Shown here piece by piece: positions 38,244 through 52,036 of a DNA stretch of 64,000 bases. The DNA is from Raphanus sativus (taxonomy: Eukaryota > Streptophyta > Magnoliopsida > Brassicales > Brassicaceae): positions 28,103,848-28,167,847 of the forward strand of contig NC_079512.1 in NCBI RefSeq assembly GCF_000801105.2, read 5' to 3'. The notes below the pieces were generated by a model that searched no databases, was not told where the DNA came from, and saw only the letters and a list, made by a program, of their open reading frames with translations. Position numbers and translations under genes: made by a program. Each line of letters starts with the position of its first letter. The stretch's first letter is position 1.

Positions 38244-39137
38244 TTATGTTGCTCTTTCTTCCTCGAGCTGTTTAACACATTTCTCCAAAGACATTACCGA
38301 AAATTCCGATTTCTCTAGCTCGGGATCAGTATCAACAATCACAACATGCTTATGTACAAAGCCAGTAAAAGGAGAAATCTGAGCCACATTACCAATGCGA
38401 TCGAGCGCAGACACTAACTTAACGTCTCCCAAGTTTTATTTCCAATACCAATTTTTTAAAGTGATAAATTTATAATGGAGAAATATAAGCTAAGATAGGT
38501 AATCAACTGGATGGAAAAAAAGATAGGTAATCAAACTCTACTTCTTCCAAGTCATCGCTCAGTATATGTATGTCCTACACCGAGAAATGTAAACACATGT
38601 TGTAATGCTGAGATCTACTTCTACATTGATGACATATTCTTCAATAGTATTTCACTCATAGAGATGATAAAGCTCCAAATGATTACACAACAGTGATCAT
38701 AGCCTACTTGTCTAACCAAAAAAATAACCAACCTTACTTGCGGTTGTGCTGGTGGTTCTTGTGCAAGAGAGCTGAGACATTCTATAATAGGTTCCTTCAG
38801 TTGAGTTTGCACGATGATGTGTGAAGGATTCCACCTTGATCGGCGCCGGGCCCACACTTTTCCTGTTTAGAAAGCCAATTTTAAACAAAGCAAGAATGAT
38901 TTGATTCAAAGGAGAGATATAAATGAGCAAAATTGACGTAAGAGTTAGATTTATAGTGCAAACTCTGAGTACCTGTGGACAACCAAATGAATTTTTACCA
39001 CTGATTTCTTGCATTGCCATGACATGCATAGGCTGGAGAGAATACATCTTATTTGGTACCAAAGGGTTGTTGCCTTGTTGGTGACCAGTAGCAGTCGTGG
39101 ACCATCTTTGTGCTGTGATGTTGAATATAGAGAGCAT
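38244..39137 (-). pseudogene. Exon-like gene fragments of unknown origin
   Basis: Three protein-like pieces on the minus strand: about 39137-38974 (QRWSTTATGHQQGNNPLVPN...), then after plausible splice sites 38865-38737 (KSVGPAPIKVESFTHHRANS...), and 38432-38244 (FVHKHVVIVDTDPELEKSEF, ending KCVKQLEEERAT). Amino-acid texture and splice borders look like real exons, but I do not recognise the family and the pieces do not form one clear gene. No start context or promoter is evident. They may be host exons captured by a transposon or remains of a lost gene. Confidence 0.4.
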
Positions 39138-39169
39138 AACATGTTATCATTTGTATTTCTTTAGTGCTG

Positions 39170-39420
39170 TTGGTTTGGTTGCCGCAGGTCCGGCGTCTGC
39201 GTCTGCGGCAATGATTTTCGCAGCAAGTTTGTTCGTTTCTCGACGCCCGGTACGTGCGTCTGCATCTGCGTCTAAACGCCAAACCACCTGCGTCAGACGC
39301 CGAGAAAATCCCGCGGTCGCAACTAATAACCAGCGTCTACTTAACCTATTTACTATTATACTCTTAACCTAATTCACTAATTACAAAAAAACCTAAGCTA
39401 TTTGACGCAGACGCAGCCTC
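39170..39420. repeat. GC-rich imperfect foldback with GACGCAGACGC motifs
   Basis: GGCGTCTGCGTCTGCGGC at about 39192-39209 is answered by GACGCAGACGCAGCC at about 39403-39417, with further copies of TGCGTCTGCATCTGCGTCT between. It is probably a small non-autonomous DNA transposon; the left border GCTGTTGGTTTGGTTGCC looks like a transposon end. The class is not certain. Confidence 0.45.
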
Positions 39421-39492
39421 TTCTCCATTGACGCCCCTGCCTTATCTTCTCATCATCGATCTCAGACCATCTCTCGATCTCAAACCCAACCC

Positions 39493-40718
<1,226 letters not shown>

Positions 40719-41417
40719 TATAGATTTAATGTACAAAATTACATTGAAAATGTAGAATGACATTTATTTTGTTTCGAAAATAAAAATTTAAAGTGACATA
40801 ATAAGAAAATATCACTTATCACTTACCAACTATTCATTTAAACCTAGACCAATATCTCGGCCCAATCCATTACTTTCTTTTTGTTATCCTTTGTTTGGAA
40901 TAGAAATTTATAATTTGCGATATAGTGGGATCGCGTTTGCAGTTTGCCTTCTCGGGTAATGTATGATTGCTCACTTAGATACAGCGTGTCTTAGTCGGAC
41001 GCAAAACAACCTAACACAGCTTGGTTTGCGGTCTTACGCAATTCAAGTCTAGAGTCAAGCTTGTGTGTAGTATTTTAAAACATTTTAATGTTTTGAAACA
41101 ACATAAACTTTCTAAAATATCATATAATTTGAAACAAACGGAGTATATGGACTAAATAAGGAAAGTACATGTGTGTTTGACTCTCAAAGAGAAGCTTTGA
41201 TTCGAAGCCAAAAATAAAAATAAAAGAGGCCATGGCCACACTACAAGCAATATTTGAGAGATGACAGAGATTGTAAACCTAACTCCTAACCAAATCACAT
41301 TCAATAGCTAAAACCTATCTAAAACTCGTCCAATTACTAACAACAATGCATAAATGGTTTAATAAAAGCTACGATCCAAAGCTCTCTAGTGGATATCTTG
41401 TCACTATTGTTATGTTT

Positions 41418-42629
41418 TTTTTTTTTTTTTTTTTTTTGCTAAATATTTTCTATTAAAATGCATGAGAATAAAAGTTTTACAAAGCCAAGCTTAGTGGCAA
41501 GTGCCTATCAAAGAACCGAACCAGAAACTGCTAGCAGCCCAAAAAGAACCTATTACAAATCTTACTTGCCCAAGTAAAATTTAGAAGAAAGAAGAACTGA
41601 TGATGTTGGAAGAGAGAATAAACAGCCAGACAGGTCAGGAGTGCCACGCTTGGAAAGTGAAGAGGATAACTGGGGATTATTGAGTCTGATTGACGCAATC
41701 CGGAGTTTGATGATTTTGTCAATATCCTTGATGATGGCTGATGGAGTTCTGAATCTGCTTCTGTGAAGTCGACTGTTCTGCTCCGCCCAGATGTAGTAAG
41801 TCGAGGCTGCCAAGCCAAGAGGGTTAGTAGTCTCAGGTGCGCCGGCGATTGTAGTACTTTCACCGAGTGAGGACGTCGCTCCATGCTGTTGGAGAAGTAA
41901 ATCCCGATCTATTAGCCACTGAGTTCCAAACCTCCCACGAATAAGGGCAAGAATAGTATAAGTGGTCTTTGGACTCAATGCCGGAGTTGCATAGAATGCA
42001 GACAGGGTCAATGTCGATTCCCCACTCCACCATCCTATTCTTTGTAGGGCACCTATCAAGAACAAATAACCAGGGCAAGAACTTGTGCCTAGGGATGCCC
42101 ATAGAGATCCAGACCTCCTTTGACCAAGAAACCTGTTCATGGTGATCACGCAACAAATTATAGACGGTCTTTGTTGAGTACACCTTAGATTTATTCCCCC
42201 CTGGCATCCACTCGAATTTATCTGGTTCATTAGTAATCTGAAGGGTTGACAGGAAGGACTGAACACGGACTTGTGCATCTGACCGTGCTGGAGGGAGGTT
42301 CCAATCGCTGAGCTCCCAAAGCTCTGCCAAGGTAGCCGTTCTAGGGATACCAGTGTTGTGGGAGCTTTCGCCCCGAAGGTGTTTCGAGATGCTTCCAAAT
42401 GGTGACCAGTTACTTGACCAAAAATAGCAAGTTTCGCCATTTCTCACTGTCATTTTGATCCAATCAAATACAGTGTCGCGCTGTAACAGATGGTAGTTCG
42501 CCAGCCAAGAATTCTTTTGTTTAGTATTGATCACCCAGAAATTGTTGATGTTCCATCAAGCACTTCAGTAAGATACCAAGTAGCCCAGATTGAATCTTGC
42601 TTGAAGAATAGAATCCAAATAAGTTTTGC
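41418..42629 (-). mobile_element. 5'-truncated LINE (L1-like) fragment
   Basis: A T-run at about 41415-41438 is the poly(A) tail of a minus-strand retrotransposon. The flanking 11-bp TTGTTATGTTT at 41407-41417 and 42630-42640 is the target duplication, and copy 2 shows the site once without the insert. The coding remnant (42534-41860) is the C-terminal zf-RVT region of a plant LINE reverse transcriptase: PRHKFLPWLFVLDRCPTKNR and CILCNSGIESKDHLYYSCPY. It continues after a frameshift in another frame as STYYIWAEQNSRLHRSRF. Endonuclease and polymerase parts are missing, so it is dead on arrival. Confidence 0.92.
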
Positions 42630-43093
42630 TTGTTATGTTTGTAATACATTTGCAATTGACATTGATACCTAAGATATTATACGTTCATGTCCAATTTTTC
42701 AAGATCCAAGCAATCATTTTATCTCATTTTGTCATCAAGTTGATTGCTTCAACATATTTATTTTCATTTAGTACTGCAACTATTTTTTCTTATCAGTTTA
42801 GCTTTTTAGGATATCAGATGTTAAGTTGTCTATAATGTTGAAATGATTAAGTAAGATGTCTTTGTAAAAATATAAATTGATATTAAGTAGCAATGACATA
42901 ACATGCTGAAAATAAGGGAACAAAATAAAAGATATTGAATAAGAAATTTACATATTTTTCGAGTCAATCTCAATCTTACATCATATTTTGTTGTGAATTT
43001 TTTTCTTGCCGATTGGTTTATTTTCAAAAGATGAAAGAGAAGACTCTGATTGAGTAAATCCTCTTTCTGTAGTCTTCATCTTTAAACTCCAAA

Positions 43094-45339
43094 TCTAATC
43101 TATTAAAATTGAAGTACAAATGGGAAATAACCATAATTTTTTCTCAATAATTACATATCTATGCCATTGGATTAATATTTTTTTTTCTAAAAAAATAAAA
43201 AATAGAATCAAACCTTTAGTCATTAATTTTCGTAGACCTAATTAACTACATTGCCATATATATTCCTGTTTGGAAATAATTCCTAATTATTCTTACCTTT
43301 TTCTAACATGAATCAACGTAAAGATCTCCAACATTGTAATATTTTAACCTCAAATTACGGTACAAGAGAAACATTGCCATTTCATTAGTTTAATTTCAAA
43401 ATATCTAAGAAGATTTTAGGAATGTTGCATGGAATATCTCAGATTCACCATACCTAAAATATCTCTAATCTATCTATATTATCAAAGTTAAAGTACACAA
43501 TTAGATTGTTTGGAAACAATGATAATATAATAAATGATATATGTTTGGAAACATGGATAGTAGAGATGTGTATTTTTTTTATTTACAGATTTAGTCATTG
43601 TATTTTCAATAAACTAATAACAAATGAAAAAATTTTAGAAACATGAATAACATATTTAATATTTTTTTTATTTAAACATTTAGCCATTGTTTTTACAGTA
43701 AATTAAATAACCTTCTTTCTATATTTCTTTTTGTTTACAATTCTGTCATTATATTTACAATTTTTTTTATTTATAATTCTTTATGGTGAAAATAAAAACA
43801 CAAACTGAAATATAAATAGTATATTATATAAAAAAATTTAAAAAACAGTATTATTATCTTATTTAGTTTAGTCAAATATAAAAAATTCAAGTGTTCAATT
43901 TTCAAAACAAATATCATAAAATTAATAATAATTCATTGAAAACTAATGCAAAAAATTAATATTTTGAAACATGGATAAAAGTATGTCAAGAAGAAAAAAG
44001 TAATGACTTATGTTATTAATAAAAATTGGAATCCATTATATCAATTTTAAAATATACAAAATTGACTAATCTAATTACCTAAAAACATTGTTTTGTCTAA
44101 AATAATCATAAAATAAAATTTAAATTTATATATACATATTTCAAATCGAAATAATAATTTAGAGTTGATTTATATCAAAAATTGATCTAAATATGCATAT
44201 ATTCAAAATTTTATTTTTACTAAAATATTTTCCAATAACCATTATTAAAAAATGTTTTCAATATATATAAGAAAAAATACAACAAAAAGATTAATTTCAT
44301 ATATCAACTTAAATTATGGTTTTTATATTTCACATTAAACTTCAAGAATATAGTATATATAATTATTTATAAGATGATACATATAAAATACTATTAATTA
44401 AATGATTATTTATATGATGGACCAATACAATTAATTATATGATGACATATATATGATACATAATAGTGAATATAGGCTAGGCGTTCAGATATTCATTCCG
44501 GTTCGTTTTGGATCTGTTTGGGTTTCGGGTTTTCGGGGTCAAAGATTTCAGCCTCATTCATATATTTCTAAATTTCAGTTCGAATTATGACTAGGGCTGG
44601 GCATTCAGGTATCCATTCGGGTTCGTTTCGGATCTGTTTGGATTTTGGATTTCCGGTCAATGATTTCAGCCCCATTCAGATATTTCTAAATTTCACTTCG
44701 AATTATATTCGGATCTTTACGGGTTCAGTTCGGATAACCATTTAAATTATTTTTTTAAAATTCATTATATATTTTGAATTTCATAAAAAATATATAAATA
44801 GATAATATATTGTATATAAATCTGAATAACATATGTCAAAATACCTAAATTTAACATATAATTTAATTTGGTTTAAATTTTGGATCAAAAATCAATAATT
44901 TTTTTTTTGGCATTTTGAGTGTATTTTCACTATGTTAGATATTTTATATTTGACTATTTCATATATTTTCAAGTATTTAAACCAATCTAAAAGTATCAAT
45001 ATATATTCTGGATATTTTTATATACACTAAACTACAAAATAGTTAATATATATATATATATATTATATAAAAGTATATAAATCTTTTTCGGATATATTTT
45101 GATATCCAAAATACTTCGATTTGAATTGGTTATGGTTTCGGTTGTCTAAATATCAAAATTTCGAATAATTTGGATATTTAATCAATTTTGGTTCGGGTTT
45201 GGTATTACTCTTTCGGATCGTGATCAGTTCGATTCTTCAGATTTGAATTTTTTATCCATCTTTGATATTGACATGAAAAATAAATAACAATATTTTTTTT
45301 GAAATATACACCCGCACGGTGTGGCGGTTCAAAATCTAG
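43094..45339 (+). mobile_element. Non-autonomous Helitron A (private to copy 1)
   Basis: Starts TCTAATCTATTAAAATTGAA after A and ends with the imperfect hairpin CCGCACGGTGTGGCGG, TTCAAAATCTAG, then T, i.e. 5'-TC...CTAG-3' between A and T. The homologous site in copy 2 (about 53151) is empty and reads CTCCAATAATTG. The inside is AT-rich without Rep/helicase. At 43455-43490 a second 5'-end-like phrase appears, and at 44480-44705 a repeat of about 110 bp is tandemly doubled (GGGCTGGGCATTCAGGTATC). 2246 bp. Confidence 0.88.
44480..44705. repeat. Tandem doubling of a ~115-bp unit inside Helitron A
   Basis: Two units start near 44480 and 44597. Each holds ATTC.GGTTCGTTT.GGATCTG, GATTTCAGCC.CATTCA and TTTCTAAATTTCA. 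The ATTCGGGTTCG phrasing is that of common Brassicaceae intergenic repeats. Confidence 0.75.
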
Positions 45340-45883
45340 TAATTGTTTTATTTTTACATTCAGTTATTTAATTTTCTGCAGTATTTATTATTATTTTCAT
45401 TTGACTTTCTTTTTTTTCAGGAACATGCGGTGTTTTCGCCGGGGTTTAGTTTTAAAGAGAAGTTTGTCATCGATCTATTATTTTAAAATATCAGAATGTT
45501 AATTACACTTTTAGATTCTTACTTTGAGGACAGTAATATTTTTTAGTCCAGATAGAAAACAAAACAAATGAACCGGATGTCAAGTTCAATTGGCCGGAAT
45601 TAACTAAATACAATAAAAAACAAAATTACACTGGTTTTACTAACCATTGTGTGTCGTGATTCACATTTATATTATTCATTATTATAAATAATGCAACAAA
45701 TCCAAAATAAACATTTACTTTATTTATAATTATATGTCAACTTCAATACTTTATTACAAGGCTCCCAATAAAAAATATTATAGTTTTTTCTATTAAAGAA
45801 AAAACAATATAGGAAAAATGTGAAAAAACTTCAAAGATATCATGATTTAGCATCATATTTATTCACCTTACTTAACCAGAACG

Positions 45884-46872
45884 TTAACAAGGAGTTCCGC
45901 AAAAGCAAGTCACATCGTTTTTTTCCTTTGTCCCATAACATGTACCCTTCCCATTAGTTCCGTGTCTCTCAACGCACTTAGCTTGGCATTCAGATTCAAC
46001 ACACAGCCCATTTTTGGCTAAAGGGATATGTCGTTGATTACAGATCTTTTTTCTTTCTTGTGCATTTGCCATCGTTCCTGTTGGATATAAAATATCAGAT
46101 CAAAATGAAATAAAATACTAATTTCCTCTTTTTCTGGAATGTAATTATTTACAAAATGTAAAATTTATTTATGAAACGAAAATACTGATTTTAATTTTTT
46201 AATAATTATAACCAATATAAAAAGAGAGATTGAAGTAAATAAAAAAAGCATATATATGATTTAATCAACAAAGTATTTTCTGTTGGTGAAGATATTCTCT
46301 GAATAATTTCTGAATATTACTGATAAGTGAGAGTAACATATAAATATGTTTTTTAGTTATTTTTATTTTGAAAAAGTAACATATTACTACAAAAATGTAA
46401 AAATATAAGGTAATTATTATATAAATTACTTAAAGGGCATTAATAGTTATGAAAACACATGTTACCAAAATTTAAAGTAAAAAGAAACAACAACTGAAAG
46501 ATAGATGATAAAAAATGAACATATGTGGAACCTTTTCTATATTATAGCTCTTCATAATTATGAATACCATATATATATTTATACAAAAATCTCTGAAATT
46601 TGTTTTCTAATTTTCATGGATGTTGTGAAATTTACATAAAAGAGATACTTGAAATAACAACATCTACATTATATCAATTATGATGTATTTTACACAATAT
46701 AGCTGTAAATGATATTTTTAAAATATCAAATTATATATTCAAGATCAGTTTATTTTATAACGAATATATAAAATATGTTTACGATAAACTTAAAATATAT
46801 ATACAAACCTAGCACAAGAATGATGAAGATAGTTAAGACTGTAAACGATAGTTGAGGAGCTTTCTTCATCAT
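45884..46872 (-). CDS. Defensin-like (DEFL) secreted cysteine-rich peptide, copy 1
   Basis: Two exons, 46809-46872 and 45884-46077, total 258 nt, 85 residues. The first exon starts ATGATGAAG and encodes a signal peptide (KKAPQLSFTVLTIFIILVLG); the intron splits the next Gly codon (G|GA). The mature part starts about MANAQERKKIC. It has eight cysteines including C-x3-C and a terminal C-x-C, the cysteine-stabilised alpha-beta layout of plant defensin-like peptides. Such peptides act outside the cell in defence or in pollen-pistil signalling; which applies here is unknown. Exon layout is typical of the family. Coding DNA is identical to copy 2. I cannot assign an Arabidopsis DEFL/LCR number. Confidence 0.85.
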
Positions 46873-47420
46873 ATATGACAGAAATGAATTGATAATGGTT
46901 TATAATCTTAAAGGAAAGGTGATGTATTTTTTTTTTTTAATAAAAAAGGTGATGTATTTTTGTTATGGCAATAGGCATATATATATATAGCTGAAATAGC
47001 TAATTTAAGCAATTCACTATATTATGTTCCGCTTTATCCGAATCTAATTTTGAAAAAGTTCCAAACATTTTTTGCTCATCTAATATGAGAAAGTTTTAGA
47101 CTCGTTCATTTAATGTTTCTATAAATAAATAGAATGGAAAATGTCATATGCGTTAAACTATTAATTTTGATATTTTCAAAAAATTTGTTATTTTGTGGTA
47201 GTTTGGAAAAATTATGGAATGATATGCACATTATAATGTAATTGTGGGAATCAAAATTTGGACTATTAAATTTAATCAAAAAATTCAACGTTCAATTTTG
47301 TTGTGGTAGATAGTCATTTTTATATAAATTTTGAGCTATTAAATTTAATCGAAAAATCAACGTTCAATTTTGTTACGGTAGATAGTCATTTTGATATAAA
47401 AATTTGAGATTCTTAATTAA

Positions 47421-48620
47421 TCTCTACTAAATTTTGATCGGCACACCCGTACGAGTATTTTTTTTTAACTTTTAAAAATGTATTGTGTTTTCATTGTACA
47501 TAAATATTATGATGTTAGTATTTTATTATTTTATTTTTGTTAGCATTAGTATTGGATTGTTATTTGTTTTGAATGTTATTTTGTATTTAATATAATAATT
47601 ATATACAGTATTGAATTTTGTCTTGTATCTTTGGACTTTTAATACATAAAAAATATTACTAATACAGTAAGTGATTATTTGAATTTTTATTTATTTTAAT
47701 GTTAATTGTACATTATTCATGTACTTTACTAATGAAAATTTTAAAAATGTTTGTTATACATAATATAAACCGGCTACTTATTTGGGTAGCAAATAAATTG
47801 ATATGTTTTAATATTTATGAAATGGTAGAATAATTTTATATCATACTATTTTTATTAATATATGTACAATCAATCACAGATAAAATTAATTAATTGTTTG
47901 CTTTAACAAAAAAAAATTGTTAAGATATATTATCATTTTAAACAATCATTAATGTTAACCATAATTAAAATTAATTGATTGTATTTTTAAGGGATTGTTT
48001 TTAATATTAACTAATGCTAAAATTAATATTAGTTAGTTTCTAGTGGCATTAGGTGTAATTGAAATGTTATTTTAAGGGTTAGTTCATATTGGTATTTCGA
48101 CTTTAATAAGATAAGTACAATCAATCACAATTAAAATTAATTAATTGTTTGCTTTAACAACAAAATTTGTTAAGATATATTGTCATTTCAAACATTAATG
48201 GTTGACCATAATTAGATTTAATTGATTGTATTTTTAAGAATTTTTTTTGTTAAGATTAATTAATGCTAAAAATAGGATTAGTTAGTTTTTTGACAAAAAA
48301 CGGCATTTCTATTACTATTGAATTAGTTAGTTTCGAGTGACATTAGGTGTAATTAAAATGCTTTTAAGTGTTAATTCATATTGGTACTTCAACTTTAATA
48401 AGATAGATACTTTAATTAATTTTATAGTACAATTGATGTTTAAAAATGAAGATTATATTTAATCAATATAGAAAACAAAATGGTAATTTTTGTCATAATA
48501 AAATAGAAATTTTCGTTCAAACTAATAAATATATAATATATCATTTTGAAAAACATAAAATTAAAAAATAAAACAAAAATTATTACAAACGTCTGTGCGG
48601 TCGCGCAGACCAAACTCTAG
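47421..48620 (+). mobile_element. Non-autonomous Helitron C (complete; crosses duplication edge)
   Basis: Begins TCTCTACTAAATTTTGATCG after A and ends with hairpin GTCTGTGCGGTCGCGCAGAC, CAAACTCTAG, then T. 1200 bp, no ORF. It contains a unit of about 249 bp twice in tandem (from about 47866 and 48115, each GTACAATCAATCACA...TTTAATAAGATA). Its first ~485 bp also occur at the end of copy 2 (from about 55242), where they stop abruptly at 55727. The Helitron is therefore older than the duplication. Confidence 0.82.
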
Positions 48621-48721
48621 TTATTAATATATGATTAATTAAATCTAAATGATTTAAGTAAAAATCTATTGATTATTCAAAAGGTTAAAAATAGATTTAA
48701 TGTACACAATTACATTGTAAA

Positions 48722-51700
48722 CTAGATATGGATCCGTGCGTTGCACGGGTTTTGATTAATGTTTTAATTTCATTATATGATTTTTTTATATAATGTGTGA
48801 AAATTATTCAAGGTATAAGAATTATTTTTTTTATATAAATTTTGGTTAGTACTCCTATTTTAACAATCATGGTACATAAGTGAAATCACTTATTAGCAAC
48901 TTTATACATAAGGTTAGAGAAAATAGATATTCCCAAAAATTCAAATCGAACTCAACATAAAGAAATACGAAATAAAGCAAAATATAAAGAATTTAATAGT
49001 TGAATCAAAGCAATTGAGTTGATGACAGCATCGTACACTTTCTTAAGCTCTTAATCTAATGCATATTTGTATTTTTTTTTTCTATATTATTCTTCTTGTT
49101 CAAACATATTATAATGTTTTAATGACAATTTAGTAACGTTTTGTGTTGTCATCGTAGGATCTCGAACTTTTTTGTGCAATCGTTAGCATTTATATATTTT
49201 TGTTTGTATGATTTATTCATCTTTAAAATATCTATAGTTCTCAGCTCTATATATTTCTCCATCTTTTCTCATAAAATAAATTCTATTATAAATGTGAATC
49301 TCTCCATTGTATGATTCTGCTATAGACTTTCTATATTTGAAGGAAAAATGTAATGTAATGATATTTTTATCTTTTTATTTATAAACAAATATACCATATC
49401 TCTATATTTTCCTCTAAAAATAAAAGAATTCAATTGCATAAGTACAAATTGAAGCAAATCCATCTCTATAATATAATTTCTCTATTTTAGAAAGAGAATA
49501 TAGATACGAATATATAGGTGAATTTGAAATAATCTTTGATGTTTTATCAATAGATAACATTATAGATCAACATTTTTATCATGCAATTAGAGGTAATGAA
49601 ACTATTAATACTTTATGCAATTTAATACTGCTTTGATTCTTGTGATATGTGTATGCTAAAGACCATGTTTCTGAATCTCAATTGTGTGAATAACTGGTTA
49701 TGAAAATAATGTGTAGTACATGTCGTACCACAATTTGATACTCTAATTCACTTTCTCTGAAACTCGAAATCTGGACCACAAAGTGTAAAAACATTAATCC
49801 TTAGTCAAACATGAACTATGGGACTTCCGTAGAAAATTAGCTAATCATAGGAAAATAATAAGATTATTTTTACAAATTCTATTTTGCTTAAATTTTAATA
49901 AGGAAAGCTACTTAGATTTATTATAAAATAATCAGTTATATTCTCAGGTTTTTATAATCTTTAAAAAAAAATTAAAATACTATTTTCTTTCATAATTTTG
50001 TTTTGTCCTGATTTTTGAAAAGGAAAATTAGAATTTATTTAAAAGGAAATTTATACTCATACAGTTTATACAATTTTATTTGTTTATTATTAAAAAGGAA
50101 ACTTACTATTAAATAATTATTAGTATAGAATTCTTTTTCGTTTACAATATTTTGTTTAAAACTTAAAAATGAAAAATACTATTAAATAAATATTACCATT
50201 CTATTTGTTCATGGTTTAATATAATGCTGAACATATCTTATAAACTTTTTCGCCAATACACTAATAATTTGCCTTCTGTGAAACTCAAAACATACACCAA
50301 ATAGTGTAAAAACATTAACCATTACTCAAACACTGACTATTGGAGTTTCTACAGAAAATTAGTTAATTATATAAAAATAAAAAAAAATTTACAACTCTCT
50401 TTTGCTTAGAATTTTAATAAAGGAAAAATATTTAGATTCTTTAAAAAAAAAATCTTTTGTATTCTCAGGTTTTAATAATTCGTTTAGAAAAAATTTAAAC
50501 TACTATTTTCTTTCGTAATTCTGTTTTTCATGATTTAAAAAACAAAATTAGAATTTATTAAAAAGGAAAATTATTTTCATATAGCTTATACAATTTATTT
50601 TTTATTATTTAAAAAATGAAGCTTACTATTAAATAATTATTAGTATAAATTCTTTTTTCGTTAACTATTTTGTATAAAACTTAAAATGTCAAATACTATT
50701 AAATAACTATTATAAATGAAAATTAGTTTGTTAAATAACTTTTATAAATGAAAATACTATTAACCATTACTCAAACATTGACTATTGGAGTTTCCGCAGA
50801 AAATTAGTTAATTATAGAAAAATAAAAAGATTTTTTTACAACTCTCTTTTGCTTAGAACTTTAATAAGGGAAATTATTTAGATTCTTCTAAAAAAATTAA
50901 ATAATCTTTTGTATTCTCAGGTTTTAATAATTCGTTTAGAAAAAATTTAAACTACTATTTTCTTTCATAATTCTGTTTTTCATGATTTAAAAAACCAAAA
51001 TTATAATTTATTAAAAAGGAAAATTATTTTCATATAGCTTATACAATTTTATTTTTTATTATTTAAAAAATGAAGCTTACTATTAAATAATTATTAGTAT
51101 AAATTCTTTTTCGTTAACAATATTTTGTATAAAGATTAAAATGGAAAATACTATTAAATAAATATTAGAATTATATTTGTTCATAATTTTTTTTAAAACG
51201 AAAATTATTTTCATATAACTTTTACAATTTTCTATTTCTTGGACATAAAAAAGGAAAATAATATTAAATAATTACGAAAACTGTTTTTTGTTTACAATAT
51301 TTTGTTTAAAACTTAAAATGGAAAAATACTATTAATTAACTATTTATATAAAATTATTATTTAACACTATAATTCGTTTAGAAAAAATTAAACTACTATT
51401 TTCTTTCATAATTCTGTTTTTCATGATTTAGAAAAAAGAAAAATTAGAATTAATTAAAAAGGGAAAGTTATTTTTATATAGCTTATACAATTTTATTTTT
51501 TATTATATAAAATATTATTTAACACTATAATTCGTTTAGAAAAATTTAAACTACTATTTTCTTTCATAATTCTGTTTTTCATGATTTAGAAAAAAGAAAA
51601 ATTAGAATTAATTTAAAAAGGGAAAGTATTTTTATATAGCTTATACAATTTTATTTTTTATTATTTAAAAAAGGAAGCTTGCTATTAAATAATTATTAGT

Positions 51701-52036
51701 ATAATTTTTTTTCGTTAACAATAATTTGTATAAAACTTAAAATGGAAAATAGTATTAAATAACTATTTTAATTATATTTCTTCATAAATTTTTTAGAAAC
51801 AAAATTATTTTCATATAACTTTTATAGTTTTCTATTTCTTGGACATAAAAAAGGAAAATAATATTAAATAATTACGAAATTGTTTTTTGTTTAAAACTTA
51901 AAAAAGAAAAATACTATTAATTAACTTTATATTAAAATTATTATTTAACACATATCACAATCTTAAAGTTATAATCTCCATGTGTCGCGATCGTGTTAAT
52001 TAGTAACTTTGAAAAACCAAGCTTTATATAATAAGA
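48722..52036 (-). mobile_element. Non-autonomous Helitron B (private to copy 2)
   Basis: On the minus strand it begins TCTTATTATATAAAGCTTGG after A and ends with hairpin CCGTGCAACGCACGG, ATCCATATCTAG, then T. Copy 1 has the uninterrupted site (near 40750, ACATTGAAAATGTAGAATGA). 3315 bp, extremely AT-rich, no Rep/helicase ORF. Its interior (about 49.8-51.9 kb) is a decayed array of related units. Confidence 0.85.
49790..51950. repeat. Decayed internal repeat array in Helitron B
   Basis: The phrase AACTACTATTTTCTTTC(A/G)TAATTC recurs near 50490, 50950, 51385 and 51553. ACTCAAACA.TGACTATTGG recurs near 50323 and 50768, with a weaker form near 49802. TTAAATAATTATTAGTATA.A is also repeated. Spacing varies (about 165-520 bp), showing successive duplications with deletions. 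Confidence 0.7.

Larger units (their letters stand above)
40719..47904. repeat. Segmental tandem duplication, copy 1 (defensin-like locus)
   Basis: Matches 48691-55727 in direct orientation with small indels and substitutions. Without its private insertions (LINE 41418-42629 plus one target repeat, Helitron 43094-45339) the core is about 3.72 kb, the same as copy 2 without its Helitron. The left edge is near ATAGATTTAATGTACA and the right edge is in GTTTGCTTTAA inside an older Helitron (47421-48620). Confidence 0.93.

Noticed and set aside
41562..42440. 292-residue ORF in the LINE
   Set aside because: Mostly a wrong-frame reading; only its last part continues the true reverse-transcriptase frame after a frameshift.
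48240..52000. Direct repeats in AT-rich DNA considered as a CRISPR-like array
   Set aside because: Units are long, irregular and decayed within a Helitron in plant nuclear DNA; no uniform spacers.
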